Shown piece by piece: positions 1-8,029 of a DNA stretch of 64,000 nt. A model generated the notes under the pieces. It was not told the origin of the DNA. It saw nothing but the letters and a program-made list of their open reading frames with translations, and made no database searches. Source of the DNA: an uncultured Granulosicoccus sp. (GTDB taxonomy: Bacteria > Pseudomonadota > Gammaproteobacteria > Granulosicoccales > Granulosicoccaceae). Made by a program: the position numbers and the translations under genes. Positions within the stretch are counted from its first letter, which is position 1. Every line of letters starts with the position of its first letter. Location: contig CANLNQ010000017.1 in assembly GCA_947492525.1 (NCBI GenBank), positions 62,001-126,000 on the forward strand, read 5' to 3'.

Positions 1-1
1 C

Positions 2-775
2 ATCCTCTCTCGCTACAAGCTGAATGTGGCAAGGGGCGGCGTCATCGGAGCCGTGGTCGGCATCCTCCCGGGTGCCGGTGCCGATATAGCCGCATGGATC
101 GCGTTTGCCATGTCCAAACGATTCTCCCGCGAGCCCGAGAAATTCGGGACAGGTCATGTGGAAGGTCTGGTGGATTCCGGCACCGCGAATAATGCAGGGG
201 TGGCAGGCGCCTGGATACCTGCACTCGTCTTCGGCATACCCGGCGATTCCATCACGGCGATCGTCATCGGCGTGCTGTACATGAAAGGCATGAATCCGGG
301 CCCTACCGTGTTCATGAATCAGCCCGAACTGATCAACGCCGTGTTCATCGTGTTCTTTCTGGCCAACGTGGCATTGATACCCTTGGGCTTCATGGCCATT
401 CGCCTGTCCCGACGCATACTCCATGTGCCTCGCAAGGTGCTGATACCGATCATCCTGATGTTCTGCGTGGTCGGCGCCTTTGCGATCAACAACACCGTTT
501 TCGGTATCAGCGTCATGCTGGTGATGGGTGTGCTGGCCTACATCATGGAGAGCAATGGCTTCCCGGTCGCTCCAACCATTCTGGGCATCGTGCTGGGCAC
601 CATGCTGGAGAGCAACTTCATGTCATCGATGATCAAGGCCGATGGCGAGTTCTCGGGTTTCTTCTCGCGCCCCATTGCTGCCACCCTGGGCGTCCTCGTG
701 ATCGTGATCTGGCTCATCCCGCTGGTGAAATTGCTGGTGGGGCTGGTGCGCAAGCCACAGGCAAGCCAGAGCTGA
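2..775 (+). CDS. TctA-family tripartite tricarboxylate transporter permease (3' part)
   Basis: Large membrane subunit of a TTT (TctABC) transporter, which moves carboxylates across the inner membrane using a periplasmic TctC-type binding protein. The reading frame is open from base 2, so the gene starts left of the window; about 257 residues of a family usually near 500 are present. Seen: the diagnostic motif FGIPGDSITA, the glycine-rich GILPGAGADIA loop, and a C-terminal half dominated by hydrophobic helices ending in a charged tail. The next gene is on the other strand, so this closes its operon. The substrate cannot be told from the sequence. Confidence 0.93.
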   Translation: MLSRYKLNVARGGVIGAVVGILPGAGADIAAWIAFAMSKRFSREPEKFGTGHVEGLVDSGTANNAGVAGAWIPALVFGIPGDSITAIVIGVLYMKGMNPGPTVFMNQPELINAVFIVFFLANVALIPLGFMAIRLSRRILHVPRKVLIPIILMFCVVGAFAINNTVFGISVMLVMGVLAYIMESNGFPVAPTILGIVLGTMLESNFMSSMIKADGEFSGFFSRPIAATLGVLVIVIWLIPLVKLLVGLVRKPQASQS

Positions 776-828
776 CCGTCGTTTGATGCGCCGCCTGCTG
801 TGCTTGCAGCGGGCGGTGCATGACGGCC

Positions 829-1722
829 TCAGCCTTCCGCGGACAACTCCGAACGAATCAGCAGCGCCAGACCACCGAGTATCAAGCCCAGACCCAGCAA
901 GCCCGTCAGTCCCGGTCTCTCACCCACGATCAGGATGGCCAGCACGACTGCCGTCACCGGCTCTGCCAGCGCCAGCGCAACGCCCGTTGCACTGCTGACG
1001 AATTGCAGACCACTGCTGAACAGCAGATAGGCCACGCCGGTGGCCACCACACCCAGCCACACCATGACGCCGATATCAGCCGCGTGCAATATAGGCTGCC
1101 CGGCCAACAGGAAGGCAAACGGCAGCGCCAGCACCGATGCCAGCGTGAATACCGCGGCAGTGCCGACAGCCGGAGAGCAACGCGTCACGAGGTGCTTGGT
1201 CGCCAGGGCATAACAGGCGTAGGACAGGCCACTGAGCAGGCAGAGAAGCAATCCTGTCATGGATACGCTGGCACCATCGCCCGGCCCCATGGTGCTGAGC
1301 ACGAGACCACCTACGGCGATACCCACCGCCAGCCACCAGATGCCCCGCGGTCTCTGCCGCGTGATCAGCGCCTGCAACAGTCCCGCCCAGAGTGGTCCGC
1401 TGCCCAGTGCAACAGCGGTTCCCATGGCCACACCGGTAGCTCTGACCCCGGCGAAGAAAGCCAGATTGTAGATGGCCATTCCGGCGGCGCCGAGCATGAT
1501 CGCCGACCACGGTAGTGTCTGCAGACGACGCACACGCAGAACACCACTATCACGAATCAGCAGCAGCATGACGAAGAAGATGCCGGCCACCACCAGGCGG
1601 CCAGTGCCGACCCAGTACGATGACAGGCTCAGCGGAGCGAATGTCTGCGCTGTGCCAGTGGTCCCCCACAGCATAGCCGCTGCAAGGATCAGGGCAATGC
1701 CCGTTGAACGCTTGTTTTCCAT
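829..1722 (-). CDS. EamA/DMT-family transporter
   Basis: Ten-helix drug/metabolite transporter of the EamA type, about 297 aa, with two EamA halves (residues roughly 10-140 and 150-290), each opening with a small-residue-rich helix such as LAAAMLWGTTGTA. The chosen ATG (1722, product begins MENKRSTG) is preceded by GCGGAG; an upstream in-frame start would add an arginine-rich, non-membrane leader that overlaps the AraC gene. It follows the AraC regulator by 43 bp on the same strand, so it is probably that regulator's target. Such proteins usually export small metabolites or amino acids; the substrate is unknown. Confidence 0.9.
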   Translation of the reverse strand: MENKRSTGIALILAAAMLWGTTGTAQTFAPLSLSSYWVGTGRLVVAGIFFVMLLLIRDSGVLRVRRLQTLPWSAIMLGAAGMAIYNLAFFAGVRATGVAMGTAVALGSGPLWAGLLQALITRQRPRGIWWLAVGIAVGGLVLSTMGPGDGASVSMTGLLLCLLSGLSYACYALATKHLVTRCSPAVGTAAVFTLASVLALPFAFLLAGQPILHAADIGVMVWLGVVATGVAYLLFSSGLQFVSSATGVALALAEPVTAVVLAILIVGERPGLTGLLGLGLILGGLALLIRSELSAEG

Positions 1723-1765
1723 CTCCGCAGCATGCCCTGAAATGCCGCAGGCAAATGTCGTGAAA

Positions 1766-2416
1766 CTATCGCGGTGCCTGCCGCAACGCGCGCGCGCCCT
1801 TGCCCTTGTCACGTTTCAATGCCTGACACAGGGCGCTGGCCGAGCCGTAGCCTGTACGCGAGGCGACCACCTCCAGCGATGATCCGCTCTGCAACATCAC
1901 GGCAGCCTGTTCCAGTCGTATGCGACGCAACCAGCGTTGCGGTGTCTCTCCGGTCAGGGCTTTCCAGCGGCGATGGAACTGCGGCGCCGACAAGGCATGA
2001 CAGGATGCCATCCGCTCGATCGACCAGTGCTCGTGCAGGTTCTGTTGTACCTGTTTTCGCAATGCCTCCGGGTCCAGGGCTCGCCGTTGCAGACGCCTTG
2101 GCGCATCAATGATGCAATCGAGCAATTGCCCCTTGTCCTTTGCCAGCTGCCACCGCGACGGCAACTGGAAGGCCCGTACCCTTTCAAGCCCGCGACACTG
2201 GTCAGCGTCGACCACCCAGACTTGCGAGTCGGAAGCCGTGCCGTAGCTGTGCGACACACCGGCTGGCACGATCAGCCCGCTGGTGCCGTCGACGCGTGCG
2301 GCACGTCCCGCCAGATCCAGTTCCAGAAAACCACTCAGTCCGAACAGCACCTGCGCGTGCTCATGCGTATGACTGGCGTATTCTCCCTGATAGATTCTAC
2401 AGCTCTCCGAAATCAT
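1766..2416 (-). CDS. AraC-family transcriptional regulator
   Basis: One-domain-plus-cupin regulator of about 216 aa. The N-terminal half has a cupin-like sensor (HTHEHAQVLFGLSG, near residues 17-30) and the C-terminal half two helix-turn-helix motifs, including APQFHRRWKALTGETPQRWL and the second helix region with SLEVVASRTGYGSASALCQA. The ATG at 2416 overlaps the cobB stop as ATGA, which favours this start over one 33 bases upstream and implies translational coupling. The effector is unknown; the EamA transporter immediately downstream is the natural target. Confidence 0.9.
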   Translation of the reverse strand: MISESCRIYQGEYASHTHEHAQVLFGLSGFLELDLAGRAARVDGTSGLIVPAGVSHSYGTASDSQVWVVDADQCRGLERVRAFQLPSRWQLAKDKGQLLDCIIDAPRRLQRRALDPEALRKQVQQNLHEHWSIERMASCHALSAPQFHRRWKALTGETPQRWLRRIRLEQAAVMLQSGSSLEVVASRTGYGSASALCQALKRDKGKGARALRQAPR

Positions 2417-3801
2417 CTGTTCTCTCGCAACATCCGCCGCTGGACACATTGGCGCAGGAAACGCTCAGCCAAGTCCGGGCGGTTTCCCAGGTGCTGGTGC
2501 AGATAGGTTGCCAGCAGGGTTGTGGTGGCAAAGCCCTCCTGCCGATCTGCAAAGCGCGAGCTCAGCAGCAAGGCATCGCCACCTGGCTCGGTCATGGAGT
2601 AATGAAATTCGTGCCCCTTGACGATCTCACCAGCCTTCATCAGCGGATTGTCGCATAACGCAGTCGCCGTGCGATAACCCAATCTCAGGCGCTTGCTCAT
2701 GACAGCCCTGGTCGACACCACAGCGGCCATCGGCCTCTCATCAAGAGAATCGGCCAGCCACAAGAGACCACCACACTCGGCCCAGGTGATCAGACCTGCC
2801 GTGATCTGGCTGCGCACATCGGCCAGCAGGCCCCGGTTCTCCGCCAGGCGGGATACGAAGACTTCAGGAAATCCACCCCCCAGCACCAGAGCATCGATAT
2901 TGCCTGGCAGTTGCTCATCGCTCAGCGGGTCGAAAGCGACTATCTCGGCACCTGCCGCTGTCAAGGCCTCGAGATTGTCGCGATACTGGAAGCTGAACGC
3001 CGCGCCAGTTGCAACCGCGACCCTTGCCTCCCCTACCCTTGCAGGTTCAGGCAACTGCGGCACGCTCTGCACGCTGGCACCTCTGGCCAAGGCTTCAAGA
3101 CGATGCAGATCACAGCTTTGTGCAATCGTGGCACCCAGCCTTTCTATCGACGCGCGCACCTCGGAGGTATTCTCTTCCACGGGAATCAGCCCCAGGTGTC
3201 GATCGCGCCAGGTCAGGGATTCATCCTTGCCCACGGTACCGAATACGTCGACGCCGATGCTATCGAGTGCTTCCACCAACAAGGTACGGTGATGATCACT
3301 GGAGACGCGATTGAGTATGACACCAGCCAGATTCAGTTCTCGTCGGTGATCACGAAATCCTCGTACCAGCGCGGCGATCGACGCACTCATTGCCGACCCG
3401 TCCACCACCAGCACCACCGGCGCATCCAGCAGACAGGCAATATCGGCGGTCGACGATGGCGCCCCATCCACCGAGCCATCGTACAGCCCCATCACCCCTT
3501 CCACGATCAACAGCTCAGCCTCTCGCCCCGCCCGTGCGGCCAGGGGTGCCATGCTTTGTGCTCCACACAACCAGGCATCCAGATTACGTGGGGCCATGCC
3601 TGTAGCCAGTGAATGGTAGCCGGGATCGATGAAGTCCGGTCCGACCTTGGCCGATGCCACGGTCACACCGCCTTGCCGGTAAGCCGCCATCAGCCCGGTG
3701 GCGATCGTGGTCTTGCCAACGCCCGAGTGCGTACCGGCGATGACCAGCCTCGGAGGCAGTACTGCCGAATTCATGCCTGGCTCTTCAGCACGGACGTTCA
3801 T
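2413..3801 (-). CDS. cobB: Cobyrinate a,c-diamide synthase
   Basis: ATP- and glutamine-dependent amidation of the a and c side chains of (hydrogeno)cobyrinic acid in cobalamin synthesis; cytoplasmic. About 462 aa. Seen: an N-terminal P-loop AGTHSGVGKTT (near residues 22-32) of the dethiobiotin-synthetase-like fold and a C-terminal glutamine amidotransferase domain with the nucleophile motif WAECGGLLWLAD. Start: ATG 3801 is used; ATG 3774 is also possible, and the frame upstream of 3801 reads as non-coding. No other cob gene lies in the window, and I see no B12 box of a cobalamin riboswitch upstream. The gene is coupled to an AraC regulator through an ATGA overlap, an unusual partner for cobB. 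Confidence 0.93.
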   Translation of the reverse strand: MNVRAEEPGMNSAVLPPRLVIAGTHSGVGKTTIATGLMAAYRQGGVTVASAKVGPDFIDPGYHSLATGMAPRNLDAWLCGAQSMAPLAARAGREAELLIVEGVMGLYDGSVDGAPSSTADIACLLDAPVVLVVDGSAMSASIAALVRGFRDHRRELNLAGVILNRVSSDHHRTLLVEALDSIGVDVFGTVGKDESLTWRDRHLGLIPVEENTSEVRASIERLGATIAQSCDLHRLEALARGASVQSVPQLPEPARVGEARVAVATGAAFSFQYRDNLEALTAAGAEIVAFDPLSDEQLPGNIDALVLGGGFPEVFVSRLAENRGLLADVRSQITAGLITWAECGGLLWLADSLDERPMAAVVSTRAVMSKRLRLGYRTATALCDNPLMKAGEIVKGHEFHYSMTEPGGDALLLSSRFADRQEGFATTTLLATYLHQHLGNRPDLAERFLRQCVQRRMLRENR

Positions 3802-3956
3802 GGTCACCGATCTCTCTGCGAAGGCTGGCTGCGGAGATTCATTCTGCCAGAGGATGTGAAATATTACAGATATTCGCTGCTGTACCCTGCCAACAGACCT
3901 TTGCCGATGGTCATACAAGGAAATTGCAACACCGGTCACATCTTGATATACTTTTT

Positions 3957-3982
3957 CTGCAATCTGATATATCAGATTGCAG
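3957..3982. promoter_or_regulatory. Perfect 26-bp palindrome, candidate operator
   Basis: Twelve-base arms CTGCAATCTGAT and ATCAGATTGCAG flank a central AT, giving an uninterrupted 26-bp dyad. It lies in the 313-bp gap between the divergent cobB and sodium:solute symporter genes, about 155 bp from either start codon. The length and AT-rich centre suit a dimeric regulator (GntR, LacI or TetR type), but the cognate protein is not in the window. Nothing else was recognised in the gap. Confidence 0.5.
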
Positions 3983-4114
3983 GCAAGTGCCGAATGCCAT
4001 TGTGCAGAAGCGAACCTTGCCTGATATCCCGGTGACTCGACAACCTGTCAACCGTGAAAACCGGCCCACCAGCGTCACCGGACCGGAAGGATAAATAGAG
4101 TAGAAGCAACAGGC

Positions 4115-5905
4115 ATGGAAACGGAAATAGGCTCGATGATCTTCGAGCGCAGGGTCGACCTGGCGTTGATATCGCTTTACCTGATATTCATTGTCGCCAT
4201 TGGCTTCATGTTCAGCGGAAAATCCGAAAACCCCAGTGAGTATTTTCGTGGCGGCGGCAAGATGCTGTGGTGGATGACCGGTGCCAGTGCCTTCATGGTG
4301 CAGTTCAGCGCCTGGACATTCACGGGCGCGGCCGGCAAGGCCTACAGCGACGGTCTGTCGGTAGCAGCCATTTTCTTCGGGAATGCTGTCGGCTACTTTG
4401 TCTCGTTTCTGTTCGTTGCCGAAGTCTTCAGACAAACCCGCTGCATCACCCCCATCGACGCCATCAAGCGGCGTTATGGAAGAATCAATGAACAGTTCTT
4501 CACCTGGGCTCAGGTTCCCATCGGCGTCATTCAGGCCGGGATCTGGCTCAATGGTCTGGCCATTTTCACCTCCGCGGTGTTTGGCATCAGCATCGAAATG
4601 ACCATCGTCATCACCGGCATCATCGTCATGTTTGTCTCATTGTCCGGCGGATCATGGGCCGTGGTTGCCAGTGACTACATCCAGATGCTGGTCATCATGG
4701 CAATCTCGATCACAGCCACGCTGTTCGTGGCCACCGAAATCGGCGTGGTGGAAGTGGTCACGGATTTCCCGCGAGACCTGTTCACCAACAACCTCAACTA
4801 CGCGGCTCTGTTCTTTGTCTGGTGCATGATGTCCATCACCAAACAGATATTCAGCACCAACAACCTGTTCGATGCGTCCCGCTACCTGGTGGCCAAGGAC
4901 AGCATCAACGCGAAGAAAGCAGCCTTGCTTGCGGCTGTCTTGATGTTCGCTGGCACCTTCGTATGGTTTCTGCCACCCATGGCAACAGCCGTCATGGGAA
5001 TCGACCTGGCCGCCGTGTATCCGACGCTGGGCAGCAAGGCAGGCGATGCGGCATATCTGGCATTCGTTGATACCGTCATGCCCGTTGGCATGGTCGGCAT
5101 CATGATAGCGGCACTGTTCTCTGCCACCATGTCGTCCATGGATTCAGGTCTGAACCGGAGCGCCGGTATCATGGTATTGAACTTCTACAATCCGATCCTG
5201 AAGCGAGGTACAGCGACCAACCGTGAACTGATGCGGATGAGCAAGATACTCACGTTCTGCTTCGGACTTGTCATCGTTCTGGTCGGCCTCTTCATCTCTT
5301 CATTGAAAGAGCTGAGCCTGTTCGACATCATGCTGCAGACAGGCAGCCTGATCCAGATGCCGATTCTGATTCCCCTCACTCTGGCCATACTGGTGAAGCG
5401 CGTTCCCGACTGGGCTCCCTGGGCCACCGTGCTGGTCGGACTCGGTGTATCGCTGTTGTCCAAGTTCGTTCTGACCGCCGACATGTTCGGCAATCTGTTC
5501 GGTGTCGAATTCACGTCACGAGAAGGGGCCGACCTGCTCTTCATCCTGTCCATGGTGCTGCACCTGACAGTCACCATGGGCTTCTTCTTCTTCACCAGAC
5601 GCTTCTACAAAGGGCTTACTGAAGCCCGGACGCAGGAAGTGGAGGCCTTCTTCAACGATATCGAGACGCCGGTCGTATCCAAGGAGGCCGGAGCCACTGC
5701 CGCCGATCTGGAGCAGAGAAACAAGCTCGGCATACTCGCCATGCTCTACGGTGCGTGTATCTTCCTGCTGTTGCTGGTACCACAGCCCGAAGGCAGCAGC
5801 GGCGCCGTCATGGGATTTGTCGTAACGGGTGGTATCGTTCTGGGAATCGGGTGTCTGCTCAAGCTCTCGGCACGCGAAGGGCACCTCACTACCCAAATCA
5901 CCTGA
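4115..5905 (+). CDS. Sodium:solute symporter (SSS) family protein
   Basis: Sodium-coupled uptake permease of the inner membrane, 596 aa with about 13 predicted helices. Seen: an early hydrophobic helix (LALISLYLIFIVAIGFMFS), the loop with RGGGKMLWWMTGASAF, and the conserved central region ALFSATMSSMDSGLN characteristic of the family's fifth-to-eighth helix core. A C-terminal extension of about 100 residues (charged linker, then two helices) follows the canonical core. ATG 4115 is used; ATG 4136 is an alternative. It precedes a DUF294 cyclic-nucleotide-binding protein by 101 bp, a pairing often seen with acetate/ActP-like carriers; the substrate here is not provable. Confidence 0.92.
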   Translation: METEIGSMIFERRVDLALISLYLIFIVAIGFMFSGKSENPSEYFRGGGKMLWWMTGASAFMVQFSAWTFTGAAGKAYSDGLSVAAIFFGNAVGYFVSFLFVAEVFRQTRCITPIDAIKRRYGRINEQFFTWAQVPIGVIQAGIWLNGLAIFTSAVFGISIEMTIVITGIIVMFVSLSGGSWAVVASDYIQMLVIMAISITATLFVATEIGVVEVVTDFPRDLFTNNLNYAALFFVWCMMSITKQIFSTNNLFDASRYLVAKDSINAKKAALLAAVLMFAGTFVWFLPPMATAVMGIDLAAVYPTLGSKAGDAAYLAFVDTVMPVGMVGIMIAALFSATMSSMDSGLNRSAGIMVLNFYNPILKRGTATNRELMRMSKILTFCFGLVIVLVGLFISSLKELSLFDIMLQTGSLIQMPILIPLTLAILVKRVPDWAPWATVLVGLGVSLLSKFVLTADMFGNLFGVEFTSREGADLLFILSMVLHLTVTMGFFFFTRRFYKGLTEARTQEVEAFFNDIETPVVSKEAGATAADLEQRNKLGILAMLYGACIFLLLLVPQPEGSSGAVMGFVVTGGIVLGIGCLLKLSAREGHLTTQIT

Positions 5906-6006
5906 TCGCTGCGGGGTCCAGAGCATGACAACTGTCCGACTGACACGACCACACTGCATTGAGTCAGTCGGGCAGTGAGCCGCTTGTCCTGCCAACGAGG
6001 TTTGCG

Positions 6007-7893
6007 ATGAGCGTTGACGACTCCTCGTTATCAAGCGTCGTGGCGCGGTTGCGACACGTCACGCCATTTGACGGCTTGCCCGAATCCTCACTGAGCGAGC
6101 TCTGCCGCACCGCCACGCGATACTCGATGGCCGCTGGTGAAAAGGTCATCGATGAGGAGCCCACGAACAACACGTCGTCGATTTTCGTCGTACTGTCAGG
6201 CCGGGTTCGCCTGGTAGAGTCCGAACAGCAGATGACAGTCAGACATCTGCGAGCCAACGAAGTCTTTGGCCACTTCGCGATGCTCAGAAAGCTGCCACCG
6301 CCGTACCGCGCGGAGATTTCCCGGCAGGCCGATATTCTGGAGATTCGCCACGATGCGCTGCAAGCCCTGTTTGCACGGCATCCGGTGTTCGCAGCCTGGT
6401 TTCAGGCGGACCTGCGCCGCTTCGAGCGTGAAATGGGCGCTTTTGACGATGTCGCCGGCAGTCGTTTTCTATTCGGTCAGCGTCTGGTGGAACTCGATAA
6501 CGGTGCGGTGCCGGTCTGCGAACCGGATCTCTCGATACGTGATGCCGCCAGACTGATGTCGAAGAAGGATGCCGACTGTATCGTCATCACCTCAGGCGAC
6601 CAGCCCCTCGGACTCGTGTCCGACAGCGACCTACGCAATCAGGTGATCGCCACCGGGCTTTCATCGGATGCGCCCATATCCAGCATCATGAAACCTGACC
6701 CTCTGACAATACGCGCACGCGCCTCTGTGTTCGAAGGCATGATGGCGATGGAGGATCGCAACTGGCGTCATGTAGTCCTGCTGGACGATGCCGGCGCCCT
6801 GCAAGGCGTTATCAGCGACACCGACCTTGCGCGCGTTCTGCTCACGAGCCCTACCGCCCTGCGCCGACGCGTTGATCACGCCGACAGCGCTCAGGAACTG
6901 TGCAAATTGCGCAAGGCCGCCGACCGAATGATCGTCACATTGTATAGACGCGGCGTACGCGCAGAAGATCTGCTGCAGATCAACACGCGCTTCAACGATG
7001 CCATGACCGTGCGCGTACTCGATATCGTCTGCAGCCGCCTCGAAACCCCACCCGCCGGACTGAGCTGGTGCTGGTTGTCACTGGGTTCCGAGGGGCGCGG
7101 CGAGATGGGCTTGCGCACGGATCAGGACAACGCCATCGTCTACGAATGCCGTGATTCGACAGCAGCAGATCAGTGGTTGGGCAGCCTGGCGGAACAGGCC
7201 AACGAGATGCTTGGCAACTCCGGCATCTCCATGTGTGAGGCGAATATAATGGCCAGCAATCCATTGATGCGCAACACGCTTCAGGGCTGGCGTGAGGCCT
7301 TGCAGGAATGGATGTCCGATGCCGATGAGCTGCGTTTTCTGTGGACAAGCGCCCTGATGGACTGTCGCTCAGTCTATGGCGCTGGTCATCTGAGCAGCGC
7401 GTTGAAGGCCGATCTGTTGCAGATTCTGCAGCAGAAACGCCATTTTCTGACAGCTCTGGCTCGCGAGGCTCTGGTGCCGGCCTTGCCCCTGAGATACTTT
7501 CCCAGCGTGCGGCTCAAGGGGTACAAGGAAGGTGAGGATACGGTCCTGAACCTGAAACTGCACGGCACGCATCTGATTACTCACGCAGCTCGCCTTTTCT
7601 GCCTGGACAACGGTTGGCTGGAGCAGACCAACACCGCCGAGCGCCTCGCCTGGCTACGCGACAACGACACGCAACTCCACGACACCGCACAGGAGGCTAT
7701 CGTTGCGTACGGGCTGCTTGCCGATCTTCGACTGAGCTGGCATGTGGATCAGACCTCTCGCGGAGAGCACCTGAGTGATGCCATGCCGCTGGTCAAGATC
7801 GGAGATACCCGTAAACGCCTACTTGTCGGCGCATACCAGACTGTCGAAGAAATACGCAGCCGGGTCAAGACACAGTTCGGCATCAGTGGCTGA
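6007..7893 (+). CDS. cNMP-binding / CBS / DUF294 nucleotidyltransferase-like protein
   Basis: About 628 aa. Domain order: cyclic-nucleotide-binding beta-barrel (residues about 10-130), a CBS pair (about 160-285), then a DUF294 nucleotidyltransferase-like domain with motif GSEGRGEMGLRTDQD (residues 360-374) and its C-terminal substrate-binding helical domain. The GSxxR and DQD residues match the Pol-beta-type nucleotidyltransferase signature, so it may modify a protein such as the neighbouring symporter; the family's reaction is not established. ATG 6007 has a good GAGG ribosome site; a TTG 48 bases upstream is less likely. It probably forms an operon with the symporter and controls it in response to nucleotides. 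Confidence 0.9.
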   Translation: MSVDDSSLSSVVARLRHVTPFDGLPESSLSELCRTATRYSMAAGEKVIDEEPTNNTSSIFVVLSGRVRLVESEQQMTVRHLRANEVFGHFAMLRKLPPPYRAEISRQADILEIRHDALQALFARHPVFAAWFQADLRRFEREMGAFDDVAGSRFLFGQRLVELDNGAVPVCEPDLSIRDAARLMSKKDADCIVITSGDQPLGLVSDSDLRNQVIATGLSSDAPISSIMKPDPLTIRARASVFEGMMAMEDRNWRHVVLLDDAGALQGVISDTDLARVLLTSPTALRRRVDHADSAQELCKLRKAADRMIVTLYRRGVRAEDLLQINTRFNDAMTVRVLDIVCSRLETPPAGLSWCWLSLGSEGRGEMGLRTDQDNAIVYECRDSTAADQWLGSLAEQANEMLGNSGISMCEANIMASNPLMRNTLQGWREALQEWMSDADELRFLWTSALMDCRSVYGAGHLSSALKADLLQILQQKRHFLTALAREALVPALPLRYFPSVRLKGYKEGEDTVLNLKLHGTHLITHAARLFCLDNGWLEQTNTAERLAWLRDNDTQLHDTAQEAIVAYGLLADLRLSWHVDQTSRGEHLSDAMPLVKIGDTRKRLLVGAYQTVEEIRSRVKTQFGISG

Positions 7894-7901
7894 CAATCCC
7901 T

Positions 7902-8010
7902 CATCAGGCACACTCTGGAATTACAGCGTATGCCTGATGAGCCACACTCTGGAATCAAAGCGTACGCCTGATCAGCCACACTCTGGAATCACAGCATACG
8001 CCTGATGAAC
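7902..8010. repeat. Three 34-bp tandem repeats, copies of the lpxR-like 3' end
   Basis: CACACTCTGGAAT begins at 7909, 7943 and 7977, an exact 34-base period, and each unit ends in ACAGCGTACGCCTGAT-like sequence with few substitutions. Read on the minus strand, each unit repeats the last codons and stop of the neighbouring gene (LIRRTL then stop), whose own copy is at about 8026-8050. The array therefore looks like serial slippage duplications of that gene's end. It occupies the gap between two convergent genes. Confidence 0.8.
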
Positions 8011-8029
8011 AAAGCTGCCTAGCCAGGAA

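Noticed and set aside
820-1515. Long plus-strand open frame (231 aa) opposite the EamA gene
   Set aside because: Gln/His/Arg/Ser-rich composition typical of a shadow of a hydrophobic gene; no ribosome site and the minus-strand product is a clear family member.
3802-4114. Cobalamin riboswitch upstream of cobB
   Set aside because: No B12-box or conserved core could be found in the leader; only the palindrome stands out.
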